The notes: a model not told the origin generated them from the sequence alone. Numbered from the stretch's first letter, positions 43,514-53,637 are shown. The stretch is DNA of 64,000 bases from Roseibium limicola (GCF_017313085.1 NZ_JAFLNF010000001.1:310001-374000), one strand, 5' to 3'. Numbers and translations: made by a program.

Positions 43514-45892
43514 TTAGATGCGGATATCCAACCCGCTGGAGGCCGCCCCCGAATAACGGGCAGCCATTTCTGCCGATGCGTCGATTTCGGCACTTTCGTC
43601 CCCGGAGCCGCCACTCCAACCGCCACCGAACTGCCCTTCATCTTCGTTGCGACCCTCGGCAAAGCCTTGCCCGCCCTGGTCCTGAAGCGAGAACTGAAGG
43701 TTATCCATATCAGCCTTCAAACCAGCCTCCTGAAAAGCCCGCTCCAGCCCACGCTGATCGCGAAGGAACATATCCAGTGTCTCTGGGCGATCGACGACAA
43801 GATGCGCCTGCACTGACCCATCGGATGCCACTTTAAGGTGCACATCAACGCGCCCCAGCTCTGGTGGATCGAACCGCATCTGGAAGCTTGTGCTTCCATT
43901 GCTCAGGTTTCGTGCCATTGCAGTGGCGACCTGTGTTGCCACCTGGCCAGAATGCGCCTGGCTTGGAGATGGCAGATTGACGGTCTTTCCGCTGGCCAAG
44001 GCTTCACCGCTCGTCACGGGCTGAGCTGACAGCGAGAACGGCAGCTCGCCGTCACTGTCATCAGTGTGGGCTTTCGCCGCACCTACGGCCGCAGCAGCAC
44101 CCGCCACACCAGCAGCACCAGATGTTTCGGCAGAAGCAGGCGCCCCACCACCGGTCAACGCCTCAACGCCAGCCCCCAGGCCTGTGGTTTGAGTGCCAGC
44201 TGCCGAGCCGCCGTTGACGGCCCCGCCAGCAATACCCGCGGTTGCGCCCGGCCTGTTATCCTCAATCAAGGGAGCCACCGGGATAAGTCCCTCATTCGTC
44301 CTGCGAAGCACCACACCATCATCAGATGAAACGTCACCCTCATCGGCCTGTCCAACGACGGAGGCTGGCGAAGTGGCCTGATCGGACCTCGTGGTTCCGG
44401 TTTGCGACTGCAAAGTCTTTCCCTGCCCCGCCCCAGCGACAGCAACCTGTGCAGCTGCTTGCGGCTGGTCCGTCACAGTGAGCACCGCAGACTGCTGATT
44501 AATCGATTGATTGATTGCTGCCGATGCACTGTCACGATGCATGACAATCTTTTCCAGACCAGCCGCATCGGCAGCGTCAGCCAGATCAGAAAGAGTTGCT
44601 GTAGCGCCCGCAGGCCTGGAAACAGCAACCTCTGTTGTGTGATTATCCCCTGTGCCCTGCAGGACCGCAGTCGCAGCAGAGGCGCGAACTTGCGCATCAG
44701 CGCCATTGCCCGCCAACTGCCCAACTGCCGCAGCACCTGCTTCATTGGCGCCAGCAGCGCTAACGGCTGAACCATCAACAGCCGACACAAGTGGCAACGG
44801 CAACTCGGGAGTCTGCCCCTTAACGGGGACCGGAGCGTCTTCAGATGCAATGGGAGAAGCAGCTGGAGCAACGTTTAGAGAAGCCGATGCAACCGCACTG
44901 ACAGCCCCACCAGCCTGCGCATCACCAACGACAGGCTCAGCCCCCAGGAGCTCACCAGAAGCACGACCGACCCCGGCCTGCGCTGAACCAGCACGTGCCT
45001 CGACAGGCAAACCTGCACGCCAGCGGCGCTCACCACCGGCCGGATCCGTGACAGAGGCCGTCGAAAGCGCACCAACACCGGACACAGCACCTGCCGAAGT
45101 CACTTCAGCAGCTGGCGCAGCCTTAGGAGATGAGCCCGAGGCAGCTTCAGTCGCAGACGATTTCAGCTCTGCCGAATCCATGCCAATCGATGAGCCATTA
45201 ACTGGAGCACCTGAACCCGAAGCAGCCGCCTGCACCGAAACCGAACCAGCAGCCGGAACCTCATCCTGCCCGCCAGCAGCACCAGTCGACAGACCAGCGC
45301 CAGGCACCGGGGCCCCTGCGGCCCGACCGAGACCCGAAGGAGGAACATCACCCGCCTCACCTTGCTCCGGAGAAAAAGCCGGCACATCAGAACCATCAAC
45401 AGAGCCAGCTGAGGCACCAAGCAAGGCCGAGGACTGAGCCGAGGCAACCGGCGGCGTGACGGACACAGCCACGACACCGGCAAGCATTGCCGCAGCTTCT
45501 TGCGCAGCAGCGTCGCCCTGCAGAGCCGCCTCTGCGTCGTCCAGACCCGGAACCCCGGAACCTTCAACACCTTCCAGCTCGACAGACGATCCTGCCGAAC
45601 CAGCAGCTAAATCACCAGGTACGACTGGCTGAGCGTCAGAACCTGCTCCCTTGCCCCCCTGCCCTGCACTTAGATCAAGAGCCGGCGCACCACCTTGGTT
45701 GACAGCAACAGGTGCCGACGCGTCTGCTGCTGTCACCACGCCAAGCGCAGCCTGAAAAGCCCCAGACACAGCAGAACCACCGCTGGCGGCCAAACCACCA
45801 CCTGCATTCAAGCCCGCTCCAGATACTCCTGACAAAAGACTGACCGGCACCACGTTTGCATTCCTCACAGAAAGCCACCATTCAGGAGGCAC
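43514..45892 (-). CDS. fliK: flagellar hook-length control protein FliK
   Basis: About 792 residues. The long N-terminal part is low complexity, rich in Ala, Gly, Ser, Val and Pro, as in other FliK rulers but larger than most (E. coli about 375). The C-terminal Flg_hook domain is clear: FQMRFDPPELGRVDVHLKVASDGSVQAHLVVDRPETLDMFLRDQRGLERAFQEAGL. The GTG at 45892 follows AGGGAG; 45934 (ATG), 45853 and 45850 (GTG) are alternatives. FliK would measure hook length and switch export specificity. Confidence 0.9.
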   Translation of the reverse strand: MPPEWWLSVRNANVVPVSLLSGVSGAGLNAGGGLAASGGSAVSGAFQAALGVVTAADASAPVAVNQGGAPALDLSAGQGGKGAGSDAQPVVPGDLAAGSAGSSVELEGVEGSGVPGLDDAEAALQGDAAAQEAAAMLAGVVAVSVTPPVASAQSSALLGASAGSVDGSDVPAFSPEQGEAGDVPPSGLGRAAGAPVPGAGLSTGAAGGQDEVPAAGSVSVQAAASGSGAPVNGSSIGMDSAELKSSATEAASGSSPKAAPAAEVTSAGAVSGVGALSTASVTDPAGGERRWRAGLPVEARAGSAQAGVGRASGELLGAEPVVGDAQAGGAVSAVASASLNVAPAASPIASEDAPVPVKGQTPELPLPLVSAVDGSAVSAAGANEAGAAAVGQLAGNGADAQVRASAATAVLQGTGDNHTTEVAVSRPAGATATLSDLADAADAAGLEKIVMHRDSASAAINQSINQQSAVLTVTDQPQAAAQVAVAGAGQGKTLQSQTGTTRSDQATSPASVVGQADEGDVSSDDGVVLRRTNEGLIPVAPLIEDNRPGATAGIAGGAVNGGSAAGTQTTGLGAGVEALTGGGAPASAETSGAAGVAGAAAAVGAAKAHTDDSDGELPFSLSAQPVTSGEALASGKTVNLPSPSQAHSGQVATQVATAMARNLSNGSTSFQMRFDPPELGRVDVHLKVASDGSVQAHLVVDRPETLDMFLRDQRGLERAFQEAGLKADMDNLQFSLQDQGGQGFAEGRNEDEGQFGGGWSGGSGDESAEIDASAEMAARYSGAASSGLDIRI

Positions 45893-46248
45893 AAAATCTC
45901 CCTGTAGTTTAGCAATCAACGGGCCAAACCCCATGCAATTGAAAAGTCAGGGCATTTCGAAGCCCACACAGGCAAATGCGGAATCTGATTCCGCCCAAAC
46001 CCGGCACAGTTTACCGCTTCGGCAAAACCTGCCGGGCAACCCCTAGCAATGATTGGCGCTGCGAGGTGATTTCTGTATAGTGCCACCAAATTTGAACACA
46101 GCCTGCGCAAAAGCTCTTTCACGGCACACCAGCCGCAATGACCGAAGCTGAGCAGCAAGTCCCCCCTACAGCCGTCTCCCCTCCCGGAAACACGGCTCAG
46201 GGCCTGGTCCATCGGACCTGCAGGCAAGACGCACCCAAGGTGAATAGA
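45893..46248. promoter_or_regulatory. divergent region between fliK and mnmA
   Basis: About 355 bases with both promoters. An open frame continues upstream of mnmA (to 46138) but the residues added do not fit the family. I looked for a sigma-54 -24/-12 element ahead of fliK and found none I trust. Confidence 0.4.
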
Positions 46249-47445
46249 ATGCTGAACAGCCTCGGCCTGCCGGGCCGCCCGCAAGATACCCGTGTCGTTG
46301 TCGCCATGTCCGGCGGCGTCGACAGCTCGGTGGTCGCCGCACTTCTCGCCGATCAAGGCTATGAAGTGATTGGTGTGACACTGCAGCTCTACGATCATGG
46401 CGCCATGGTCTCCAAGGCAAAGTCCTGCTGCGCCGGCGTCGACATTCACGATGCCCGCAGCGCTGCAGAGAAGATCGGCATTCCACATTATGTCCTGGAC
46501 TACGAAAGCCGCTTCAAGGAGCAGGTAATGGACCGTTTCGCCGACAGCTATATGGCTGGCGAAACCCCGATCCCATGTGTCTCCTGCAATCAGACCGTCA
46601 AGTTCAAGGACCTGCTGCAGACCGCCAAGGATCTCGGCGCCGACGTTCTGGCAACAGGCCACTATGTGCGCTCGGAGGCGACCGGCAACAAGCGCGGCCT
46701 GTATCGCCCTGTAGATCAGGACCGCGATCAGAGCTATTTCCTTTTCGCCACCACCCAGGAGCAGTTGGACTTCATCCGCTTTCCGCTGGGCGCGATGTCG
46801 AAGCCTGAAGTGCGGGAGATGGCCGCCCATTATGGCCTGTCCGTCGCCAACAAGCCTGACAGTCAGGATATTTGCTTCGTTCCCAATGGCGACTATGCCG
46901 AGGTGATCAAGAAGCTGCGACCCAACGCCGCCGCACCGGGCGACATTGTTCATATGGATGGCCAGGTTCTCGGCCGTCATGAAGGCATCATCCACTACAC
47001 CATCGGCCAGCGCCGTGGCCTGGGCGTGGCGACCGGCGAACCGCTTTATGTCGTCCGCCTTGATCCTGACCTGAAGCGCGTGATTGTCGGTTCGCGAGAA
47101 GCTCTCGCCACACGCAGCGTCGTTCTCCGGGAAGTCAACTGGATCGGAGACCTCCCTCTGGATGAAAACGACACGCTGGAGATCTTTGCCAAGGTGCGTT
47201 CCACCCGCCCTCCAGCTCCGGCTAGACTGACTTGCAAAGACGGCACGGTGACTGTCGAACTAACGTCCGGCGAACGAGGCGTCGCTCCCGGACAGGCCTG
47301 CGTCTTCTTTGACAACGACGGCGCCAATGCACGGGTTTTGGGAGGTGGCTGGATCGCCCGCACCGAGCGCGACGGCACATGGGCAGTCGACCAGGTACAG
47401 TCTCACGACACACCGGCAGCGCGCACGGCCCCAGCAAGCGCCTGA
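46249..47445 (+). CDS. mnmA: tRNA-specific 2-thiouridylase
   Basis: A 398-residue enzyme that thiolates U34 of Lys, Glu and Gln tRNAs. [18 protein letters not shown] is the PP-loop ATP motif; [14 protein letters not shown] holds the first catalytic Cys, and [15 protein letters not shown] the second; [16 protein letters not shown] is the C-terminal signature. The ATG at 46249 has AGGTGA 7 bases upstream. The gene is divergent from fliK. Confidence 0.95.
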   Translation: MLNSLGLPGRPQDTRVVVAMSGGVDSSVVAALLADQGYEVIGVTLQLYDHGAMVSKAKSCCAGVDIHDARSAAEKIGIPHYVLDYESRFKEQVMDRFADSYMAGETPIPCVSCNQTVKFKDLLQTAKDLGADVLATGHYVRSEATGNKRGLYRPVDQDRDQSYFLFATTQEQLDFIRFPLGAMSKPEVREMAAHYGLSVANKPDSQDICFVPNGDYAEVIKKLRPNAAAPGDIVHMDGQVLGRHEGIIHYTIGQRRGLGVATGEPLYVVRLDPDLKRVIVGSREALATRSVVLREVNWIGDLPLDENDTLEIFAKVRSTRPPAPARLTCKDGTVTVELTSGERGVAPGQACVFFDNDGANARVLGGGWIARTERDGTWAVDQVQSHDTPAARTAPASA

Positions 47446-47858
47446 TCGCCAACAACACGAAACCGGTCAGTCAGGTTCGCCAGCAGGCTCGACACGACCC
47501 AATCACCCGCAACAAAGGCCCGGGCTCCAGCTGGCAGCCCGGGCCCTTGTATTTGAAGCCCTCAACGCCAGTCGGCTCCGTTCTGCAACATCCGGATGCC
47601 GGCTCGTCCCGGCCAGGCGCCCCCCTCTCCATCGTCTGACAAAACTTTTTCCGCAAGCCATCAGACCGGGGCTGATCCGCACTGAAAATTCAGGCGGCAA
47701 CGCTCAGCCCTCAGGTCCTATCCACAGCCAGCGCAAGGCATTTCAGCGGGTTTGAAAAATTTCCACACCACTGCGGGAAAGGCCGCTTGACAGCCCGCCC
47801 GTCCGCTCCCTATAAGCACCCCACATTCGCCGCAGCCAAGCGCTGCAGGCCAACGGAT
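47446..47858. other. intergenic region between mnmA and tRNA-Met
   Basis: About 410 bases. It holds the mnmA terminator hairpin (47515-47552) and then about 300 bases with no gene, presumably the tRNA promoter. Nothing else is recognisable. Confidence 0.5.
47515..47552 (+). terminator. strong hairpin after mnmA
   Basis: Arms GGCCCGGGCT/AGCCCGGGCC pair perfectly over 10 bases around a 9-base loop, followed by CTTGTATTTG, a poor T run. It is GC-rich and likely stops transcription 70 bases after mnmA. Confidence 0.65.
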
Positions 47859-47935
47859 GGCGGAGTAGCTCAGCCGGTTAGAGCAGCGGAATCATAATCC
47901 GCGTGTCGGGGGTTCGAGTCCCTCCTCCGCTACCA
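47859..47935 (+). tRNA. tRNA-Met(CAU), elongator type
   Basis: A 77-base cloverleaf with encoded CCA. Acceptor arms GGCGGAG/CTCCGCT (first pair G-U), D arm with AGCTCAGCCGGTTAGAGC, anticodon stem GCGGA/TCCGC around loop ATCATAA (anticodon CAT), T arm GGGGGTTCGAGTCCCTC. The first base pair and D arm fit elongator tRNA-Met rather than tRNA-Ile2. It is the integration point of the island to its right. Confidence 0.95.
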
Positions 47936-48025
47936 TTTTTCTTTCTTCAATAAAATCAGCATGTTACGCAAGATGGGATACCCTCGTTTTGTGATACGTC
48001 TCACGCCCTTGTACGCGGAGAGACC

Positions 48026-49972
48026 ATGGCACGTGCATCCTATATCCAGCGCCGCGACGGCCGTTATCACCTGCAAATCCGGCTTTCGAAAAGCCTCGGC
48101 CATATGCTTGGCAAGTCTACCTATAGAAAGTCTTTAGGGACCAGCCAGTACGGTGTCGCCCAATACCGACTACGGGAATGCCTTGGCTGGATCTACAGTA
48201 TGAACGAGAGCACCGATTACCCTCACCTCATCGAGATGAACCTGTTCACTCTTCGAGAGTACGTGTCAGACACCTGGCCGCTCTCCGACGAACGCCTGTT
48301 CTCGCGCAGAACCTACGAGGAGATGTTCAAAAACTTCAAGCATCGCGCGATCGCCGCAGGCTTCGATCCGACGGTGTACGCTCCGGACATCAATGCGCTC
48401 TTTGCGGCATTCGTTCAGCAGAACCTTGATGCCGAAGCTCACGAGCAAAACATCATTCGACAACAGCACTATGAGCGTGGGCGGCAGGACGCCCTGAGCA
48501 GTATGGCAAACGCGAGTGCGCCTTCAAGCTTTCAGATGAATATGCCAGTCGTTGGGTTCGCTACATCCGAGAGCCTTGAAATGGAAACTCAAGGCAATGA
48601 TATGGGCTCCGAGTCTGCACCCGATGAGCAGCAGTTCCAGCACGGGCATCAATCGCTCTTGCCCAGCTCCTCCGGCGGGGTCACGCTACAATCTAAAACT
48701 TCACATCCAGAGCTGGTGAAGCAAGCAAAACCAGTCCGGTTTTCGAATGCTCTCAGCCGTTTCCTGGACGAGACCGGCGGCAACAAGGACGCCAAATCAA
48801 CTACCCGCCTGATCGTGAATTTCCTGATCGACAAGCTGAACGATCCAATTGTTGCCGACTTCGACGCCGAGGCTGTCAGAACATTGGACAGGATGATCCC
48901 GGACATCCCGAACAAGAAAGGTGTCCCCGGAGTCCACTCTACATCGTTGGCTGCACGCCACGATTATGCGCAGCAATTCGGTTGGGACAATCTGACCCGC
49001 CTTACGGCTGCCCGGATCCAGAACGGTTATCACAACGAGCTTTCCAAGTTCTTCGGCTGGATGATCGATGAGGGAATTTACCCGCACGAAAAGCCCGTCT
49101 TCAAAACCCTCAGTCCGAAAAATCTCGTATCCATTTCAAGAGACGCATTCGACGACGATGAGGTAACCAGAATTTTCGCGCAGCCGCTCTTTACCGGATG
49201 CAGCAGCGTCAAACGCATCTGGCGGCCGGGCGACTATCTGATCCAGAACCACCTCTATTGGGCGTACCTCATTCTGCTTCTGACTGGAACCAGGCCGGGA
49301 GAGCTGGGTCAGCTCGATCTGAATGACATTCAGGAACGCGACGGTATCTCCTACCTGTTTCTACGCCCGTTCGACCCTCGAAACGGTCAAGTCGCGCTAG
49401 AGGATGTCAAACGCTTCAAGACCGAAAGCTCGCAGCGCGTTATCCCCCTGCACCCACTACTCTTCGATCTTGGCCTTCAGGAACGCATCGAAGAACTCCG
49501 CGAGATCGACTGCCCAGTCCTATTTCCGGAATGGGAACCCTATCCCAAACCTGACGGGGAAATCCGTTGGGGTCAGCCGATCACCAAGAGCTGGCAATAT
49601 CTCAAGAAAAACATCGAGATCGACCGTTCGGACGTCACTCTTTATTCAACCCGCCACTGGTTTGCTGACCTCATCGACAACACCGACATCAAGCACGCAA
49701 CCCGTACGCGCGTGATGGGGCATAAGAACAAGGATGACATCCCCTCCCGCTACGGCTCGAAGAGCCGGCTGACAACTCGGGATCTGGAGCTCCTCACCGA
49801 TATCCGCTCCCCGGTTATCGACAAGATTTCTGGGCCGCTCATCGCTGCCAAAGCGCTTGCCGATCAGGGCAAGCTGAAGGTTGTCAAACCCTGGCTGCAA
49901 CAGACGAACTGGTCGAAATACTACCGGAACAAGTTTCTCGGAAAGTCGGCCGGGAAAGCGAGCCTACCTTAA
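48026..49972 (+). CDS. tyrosine recombinase / phage-type integrase
   Basis: 648 residues. The N-terminus (YIQRRDGRYHLQIRLSKSLG) resembles the arm-binding domain of this integrase group (DUF6538-like). The C-terminal catalytic domain has TGTRPGE (Arg I), RFKTESSQRVIPLHP (Lys), LYSTRHWFAD (Arg II; the usual HxxR His is Tyr), MGHKNKDD (His) and PSRYG (nucleophile Tyr). It lies 90 bases from tRNA-Met and reads away from it, as usual for a tRNA-targeted integrase. It is long for the family because of a Gln/Ser-rich middle segment near residues 150-240. Confidence 0.9.
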   Translation: MARASYIQRRDGRYHLQIRLSKSLGHMLGKSTYRKSLGTSQYGVAQYRLRECLGWIYSMNESTDYPHLIEMNLFTLREYVSDTWPLSDERLFSRRTYEEMFKNFKHRAIAAGFDPTVYAPDINALFAAFVQQNLDAEAHEQNIIRQQHYERGRQDALSSMANASAPSSFQMNMPVVGFATSESLEMETQGNDMGSESAPDEQQFQHGHQSLLPSSSGGVTLQSKTSHPELVKQAKPVRFSNALSRFLDETGGNKDAKSTTRLIVNFLIDKLNDPIVADFDAEAVRTLDRMIPDIPNKKGVPGVHSTSLAARHDYAQQFGWDNLTRLTAARIQNGYHNELSKFFGWMIDEGIYPHEKPVFKTLSPKNLVSISRDAFDDDEVTRIFAQPLFTGCSSVKRIWRPGDYLIQNHLYWAYLILLLTGTRPGELGQLDLNDIQERDGISYLFLRPFDPRNGQVALEDVKRFKTESSQRVIPLHPLLFDLGLQERIEELREIDCPVLFPEWEPYPKPDGEIRWGQPITKSWQYLKKNIEIDRSDVTLYSTRHWFADLIDNTDIKHATRTRVMGHKNKDDIPSRYGSKSRLTTRDLELLTDIRSPVIDKISGPLIAAKALADQGKLKVVKPWLQQTNWSKYYRNKFLGKSAGKASLP

Positions 49973-50133
49973 AGAGGTTTGACCGGAACTCCATGGAACC
50001 ACACCCTGTCTAATGTCAGATTCGAGTCCCAATTACGGCCATCCCAAGGCTCGTTGCCTTCGCCCGGAAGCAGACATCCCGCTTCATCACTTCCCCGTTG
50101 CGCAAGATGGGGCCATCAAATGCATGCAGTGCC

Positions 50134-50673
50134 CTATGGCAGTGCCGTCCACCCAAGGTCGGCTTCGATCCTCCGCCTGTACGGGGTGTCGATCTGCCGG
50201 GGCGCATGGCGGATATAGCGTTCGGCCTCGTCTTTCTTTGCACCTTTGAGCCCCTGTAAGTAGGAGACGACCTGTTCAATGGTCGGGACCACCACTTGTC
50301 CGTCGAACTGCGGGGGCAGTGCCGTCCACACCACGCCTTCCACGCCATGCGCCAAGGCCCAGCCCGGTAGGCCCGGCAGCGCCTCCGGCGCGGCTCCCCC
50401 CTGCGACCAGGTCGCCACCCAGTCAACGTTCTTCGTCCCCTCGCGCACCATCAGCTGTCGTTTCGCGAGCCCCAAATCGTCCGTGTCCATAATGGCCCAG
50501 AACGATCGCACCTCTGGTGCTGTCGGCTCCAGCACCAGAGTTATGCGCCCGTTTTGCGACTGGCGCGTGAGTTCCACCCTCAGTAGCGGCCCATCGTCAA
50601 ACCACTCGCGGCGGATAGGAAGCTCGCGTGGATCCCAGATCAACGATCCCCAACCTAAGCATGCAATCGCCAT
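50134..50673 (-). CDS. GGCT-like hypothetical protein
   Basis: About 179 residues. It starts with MAIACLGWGSLIWDPRELPI, close to the YGSL-type glycine loop of gamma-glutamylcyclotransferase/ChaC proteins, but the rest does not show a clear catalytic Glu. The start 14 codons upstream (50715) is possible. It is divergent from the large ATPase at 50851 and convergent with the integrase, so any pairing is only positional. Function is unknown. Confidence 0.65.
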   Translation of the reverse strand: MAIACLGWGSLIWDPRELPIRREWFDDGPLLRVELTRQSQNGRITLVLEPTAPEVRSFWAIMDTDDLGLAKRQLMVREGTKNVDWVATWSQGGAAPEALPGLPGWALAHGVEGVVWTALPPQFDGQVVVPTIEQVVSYLQGLKGAKKDEAERYIRHAPRQIDTPYRRRIEADLGWTALP

Positions 50674-50850
50674 TTCTCTTGCCCTCTCCTCAACGCCCCT
50701 GAATATGTCCCACATTCCAACCTTGCCTACCCCCCAAAGGCAGCGGCGGTACTGCTGCGAGCTGTAAAGTATTACCCAAATACCTTTGAGGTTCGCTGAT
50801 ATATTTAAGGTTTCTGTTGCGCAAAATACGCTTTTCCCGCTAATTTCTCA

Positions 50851-53622
50851 GTGAAACAACCGGGGGGTAGGGACGTGGCGGTTACGGCAGCCTTTGGCTT
50901 CGATGAAAACGCTGACCTGGAGAGCAACCTCACCAAGCTAAAAACGCATCTCGGGTTGCATGACGCGGCCCTGAGCGCACAGCTCGCGACCTTCTACCCG
51001 GTCCTCCGCGATGAAACCTATACGCCCTCGCCCGTTTGGAATGCTATGTTCCAAGCGATCCATGATGCGGAAGCCGCCGCCGCACAGCAAACCACTGCGC
51101 CCACGCCTGCGGCAACTGGCCCAACCGCAGCTGCGGCAGTTCCGCCGGTTGCCGGTCCCACTGGCTGGTTTTTGGAAGGTCTGAGCATTGAGGGTTTCCG
51201 TGGCATAAACAATGAGGGTAAGCCGCTTCAATTGAAGTTCAAGTCCGACAAGGTCAACAGCGTCTCCGCCGTAAACGGCGTAGGCAAAACATCCGTTTAT
51301 GATGCCATTCGGTATGCGATATCCGGGAGGCTGCCGTGGTTAGAAGAACTCCCTCTGGGTGATCGTGACGGTGAGTATTACCTCAACCGGTTCCATCCTG
51401 CCCAGGCGGCGACTATCAAGCTCTCGCTCCGCGAAATGGTGACGAACCAATCTTGTGAAATCGAGGTCAAGCGGGACAGCTTGGGAACTCGAACGGTATC
51501 CGCATCCGGCACTTGGGATGGCAACGCCATCCTCCAGTCCCTCAATCGTGAGTTTGTGCTGCTCGACGGGCCGACCTTCCAAAATTTCATCGCGGCCAAA
51601 CCCCAAGCGCGGGGTCGCACGTTCGCGGGTCTGCTGGGACTCTCAGATTATAGCAGGATGCGCCAAGCCCTTGCGGCACTGTCAAATACGCGGGCGTTCA
51701 ACAACCACTTCGGCTTGCAAGCCCATACACAAGCCCAAGCCCACGCGCAGAAAGGAGTCAATGACGCGAGGGATGCCCTGAAACGCGACTATCTGATCCT
51801 GACGAGCGACGAATGGGGCATGATGCCGCTCGCCGATGGCCTCGCCAAGTGTTTCTCGGCGCTGGAGCAGATCGGCCCGCTGACGGCACTCTGCGCAGGC
51901 AGGACGTTCCGCGAGATCGACGTGGACGCCTGTATCGAGGCCGTCAAGGCTGCCGAGGGCGGCCCGCAACGAGAGCGCCTCGGGGAATGTGTCCGGCTCC
52001 GGCAGGAGCTGGTCACGCTGAACGTGCAGGTTCCCGATGCTGAGCGCACGAATCAGCTGGCGAATGTCGCGAAGAACCGCGAAGAGGCCGTCGTCAAGAC
52101 GGCCGGCGATGTCATCCTCCAGCTCTATCAGGCAGGGGCCAAGGCTCTTGAGCTGCCTGAGTGGGCGAACGCTGGTATATGCCCGCTGTGTGACAGTGCA
52201 GTTGCCCATGACCTTCACAGCCATGTCGGCACAAAGCTCTCCGCATTCACCGCACTCGACGAAGCAACCCAGGCGGTGGGCCTCGAATGGAACGAGGGGG
52301 GCTGGGCTGACCTGACAGGACTTGAGAAGCTGTTGGAGCCCGATGCCACCAAGCGCCCGATCGCTGCCCTGTCGGATACGGCGCAAAAGGGGGTGCTTAC
52401 CGAGGCGCAGGCCAAGGACCTTGCCGTCTGGCTGCGGACGTTGCGCGAGCGCGCGGCCGCCCGGGACAAGGCGCTGGAGAAAGAGCAGCGTGAGCTGGAG
52501 AAGATCCTTCCCCAGTCTTCAGTTGAGGTGACGAAGAAGGTTGAGGCGGCCCGCCGGATGCAAGAGAGCCTTGGCAAACTCGACGCCGCACAGACTGACC
52601 TTGACCGGGAGAAGGTCCGCGCCGACCGCGTGTCGCGCTTGAAGACATTTCTGGACCGGGCCTCGGACGATTTCGGGGTTGCAGAGGCGGGAATCAGCAA
52701 GGCCCGTCTGGCCGCGGTGGAACCCGTATTCAAGACCAACTTCGCGGAAATGTCGTTTTTCGGTGTCACGCCGGAGGTCGTCAAACGGGCTAATAGTGAG
52801 GATCTTCAGCTCCGCTTGCAGGAGTTCCACGGGCTGGCCGACCTGTCACCTCAGGCGCTGTTGTCGGAAAGCTACCGCAATGCCTTCGCCATCGCGCTCT
52901 ACCTCGCCGCAGCGTCACTTTACGGCGGGATGCCCAAGTTTATCGTGCTCGATGATGTGACCTCCAGCTTTGATGCAGGCCACCAGCTCTATCTCGTGGA
53001 ATTGCTCCGGAAAAGCTTTGCCCGGCCGGCCAACCCGAACGGGCTGCAGGTGATCCTGCTGAGCCACGACACCATGTTGGAAAAACTCTTCAACAAGCAC
53101 ACTGGTTCGGGTGTCTGGTGGCACCAGCGGCTCGAAGGCAACCCTCAGTTTGCGGTGCTGCCGCAAGCCGGCGCGGTGAACAAGGTGCGTGATCTTACAA
53201 TTTCAATGCTGCAGGCCGGACAAGCTGACTTCGCCAAAGAGGGAGTCCGGCAGTATCTCGAATACCGGCTGAGCGATCTCATTAGCAAGCTGCGCATCCC
53301 CGTTCCTGTGGACGTCGCCTTCAATGACAACAAGCAGCTGGCGGGGGAATTCCTCGGTGCGATCGACGCCGCCGTGAAACTCCACAAGGCGGGGGGATCT
53401 CTTATTCTCGAACCCGCTCAGGAGGCAGGCTTGAACGCCAACATGGCGACGATCGTTGGTAACTTCACCAGTCACTGGGGAACAGGCCAGGCTCTGGCCT
53501 TCACAGCGCCGGCGCTGCTCGGCATCATGAACGCGATCGACCAGTATTGCGACTGCTTTACTTTCATCCCGAATCCCGGGGATCCTCGGAAATTCTACAA
53601 ATCTCTTAGCCAGAAGCTGTGA
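50851..53622 (+). CDS. Rad50/SMC-like ATPase with zinc-hook motif
   Basis: 923 residues starting at GTG. Residues 1-105 are a separate N-terminal domain ending in an Ala/Pro/Thr linker (TTAPTPAATGPTAAAAVPP). Walker A is SAVNGVGKTS at about 139-148; two coiled-coil regions surround a CPLC motif at about 444-447, like the Rad50 zinc hook; Walker B is KFIVLDDVTSSFD near 692-705 and a switch-type LLSHDTM follows. The C-terminal ~170 residues are extra. It is probably a DNA-acting conflict or repair ATPase. It is not RloC-like in layout because the nucleotide-binding motif is not near the N-terminus. No obvious partner gene is adjacent. Confidence 0.8.
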   Translation: MKQPGGRDVAVTAAFGFDENADLESNLTKLKTHLGLHDAALSAQLATFYPVLRDETYTPSPVWNAMFQAIHDAEAAAAQQTTAPTPAATGPTAAAAVPPVAGPTGWFLEGLSIEGFRGINNEGKPLQLKFKSDKVNSVSAVNGVGKTSVYDAIRYAISGRLPWLEELPLGDRDGEYYLNRFHPAQAATIKLSLREMVTNQSCEIEVKRDSLGTRTVSASGTWDGNAILQSLNREFVLLDGPTFQNFIAAKPQARGRTFAGLLGLSDYSRMRQALAALSNTRAFNNHFGLQAHTQAQAHAQKGVNDARDALKRDYLILTSDEWGMMPLADGLAKCFSALEQIGPLTALCAGRTFREIDVDACIEAVKAAEGGPQRERLGECVRLRQELVTLNVQVPDAERTNQLANVAKNREEAVVKTAGDVILQLYQAGAKALELPEWANAGICPLCDSAVAHDLHSHVGTKLSAFTALDEATQAVGLEWNEGGWADLTGLEKLLEPDATKRPIAALSDTAQKGVLTEAQAKDLAVWLRTLRERAAARDKALEKEQRELEKILPQSSVEVTKKVEAARRMQESLGKLDAAQTDLDREKVRADRVSRLKTFLDRASDDFGVAEAGISKARLAAVEPVFKTNFAEMSFFGVTPEVVKRANSEDLQLRLQEFHGLADLSPQALLSESYRNAFAIALYLAAASLYGGMPKFIVLDDVTSSFDAGHQLYLVELLRKSFARPANPNGLQVILLSHDTMLEKLFNKHTGSGVWWHQRLEGNPQFAVLPQAGAVNKVRDLTISMLQAGQADFAKEGVRQYLEYRLSDLISKLRIPVPVDVAFNDNKQLAGEFLGAIDAAVKLHKAGGSLILEPAQEAGLNANMATIVGNFTSHWGTGQALAFTAPALLGIMNAIDQYCDCFTFIPNPGDPRKFYKSLSQKL

Positions 53623-53637
53623 CGAGGACCGTAGCGT

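Noticed and set aside
44652-45437. 261-residue Ala/Pro/Ser/Thr-rich plus-strand frame
   Set aside because: It is a mirror of the low-complexity FliK gene, with no independent evidence.
45916-46995. 359-residue minus-strand open frame
   Set aside because: It is antisense to mnmA and caused by GC-rich codon bias.
50021-50030. TTCGAGTCCC, matching the T-loop of the upstream tRNA-Met, as a possible att site
   Set aside because: Only 10 bases match and the neighbouring bases do not continue the tRNA 3' end, so it does not support attR.
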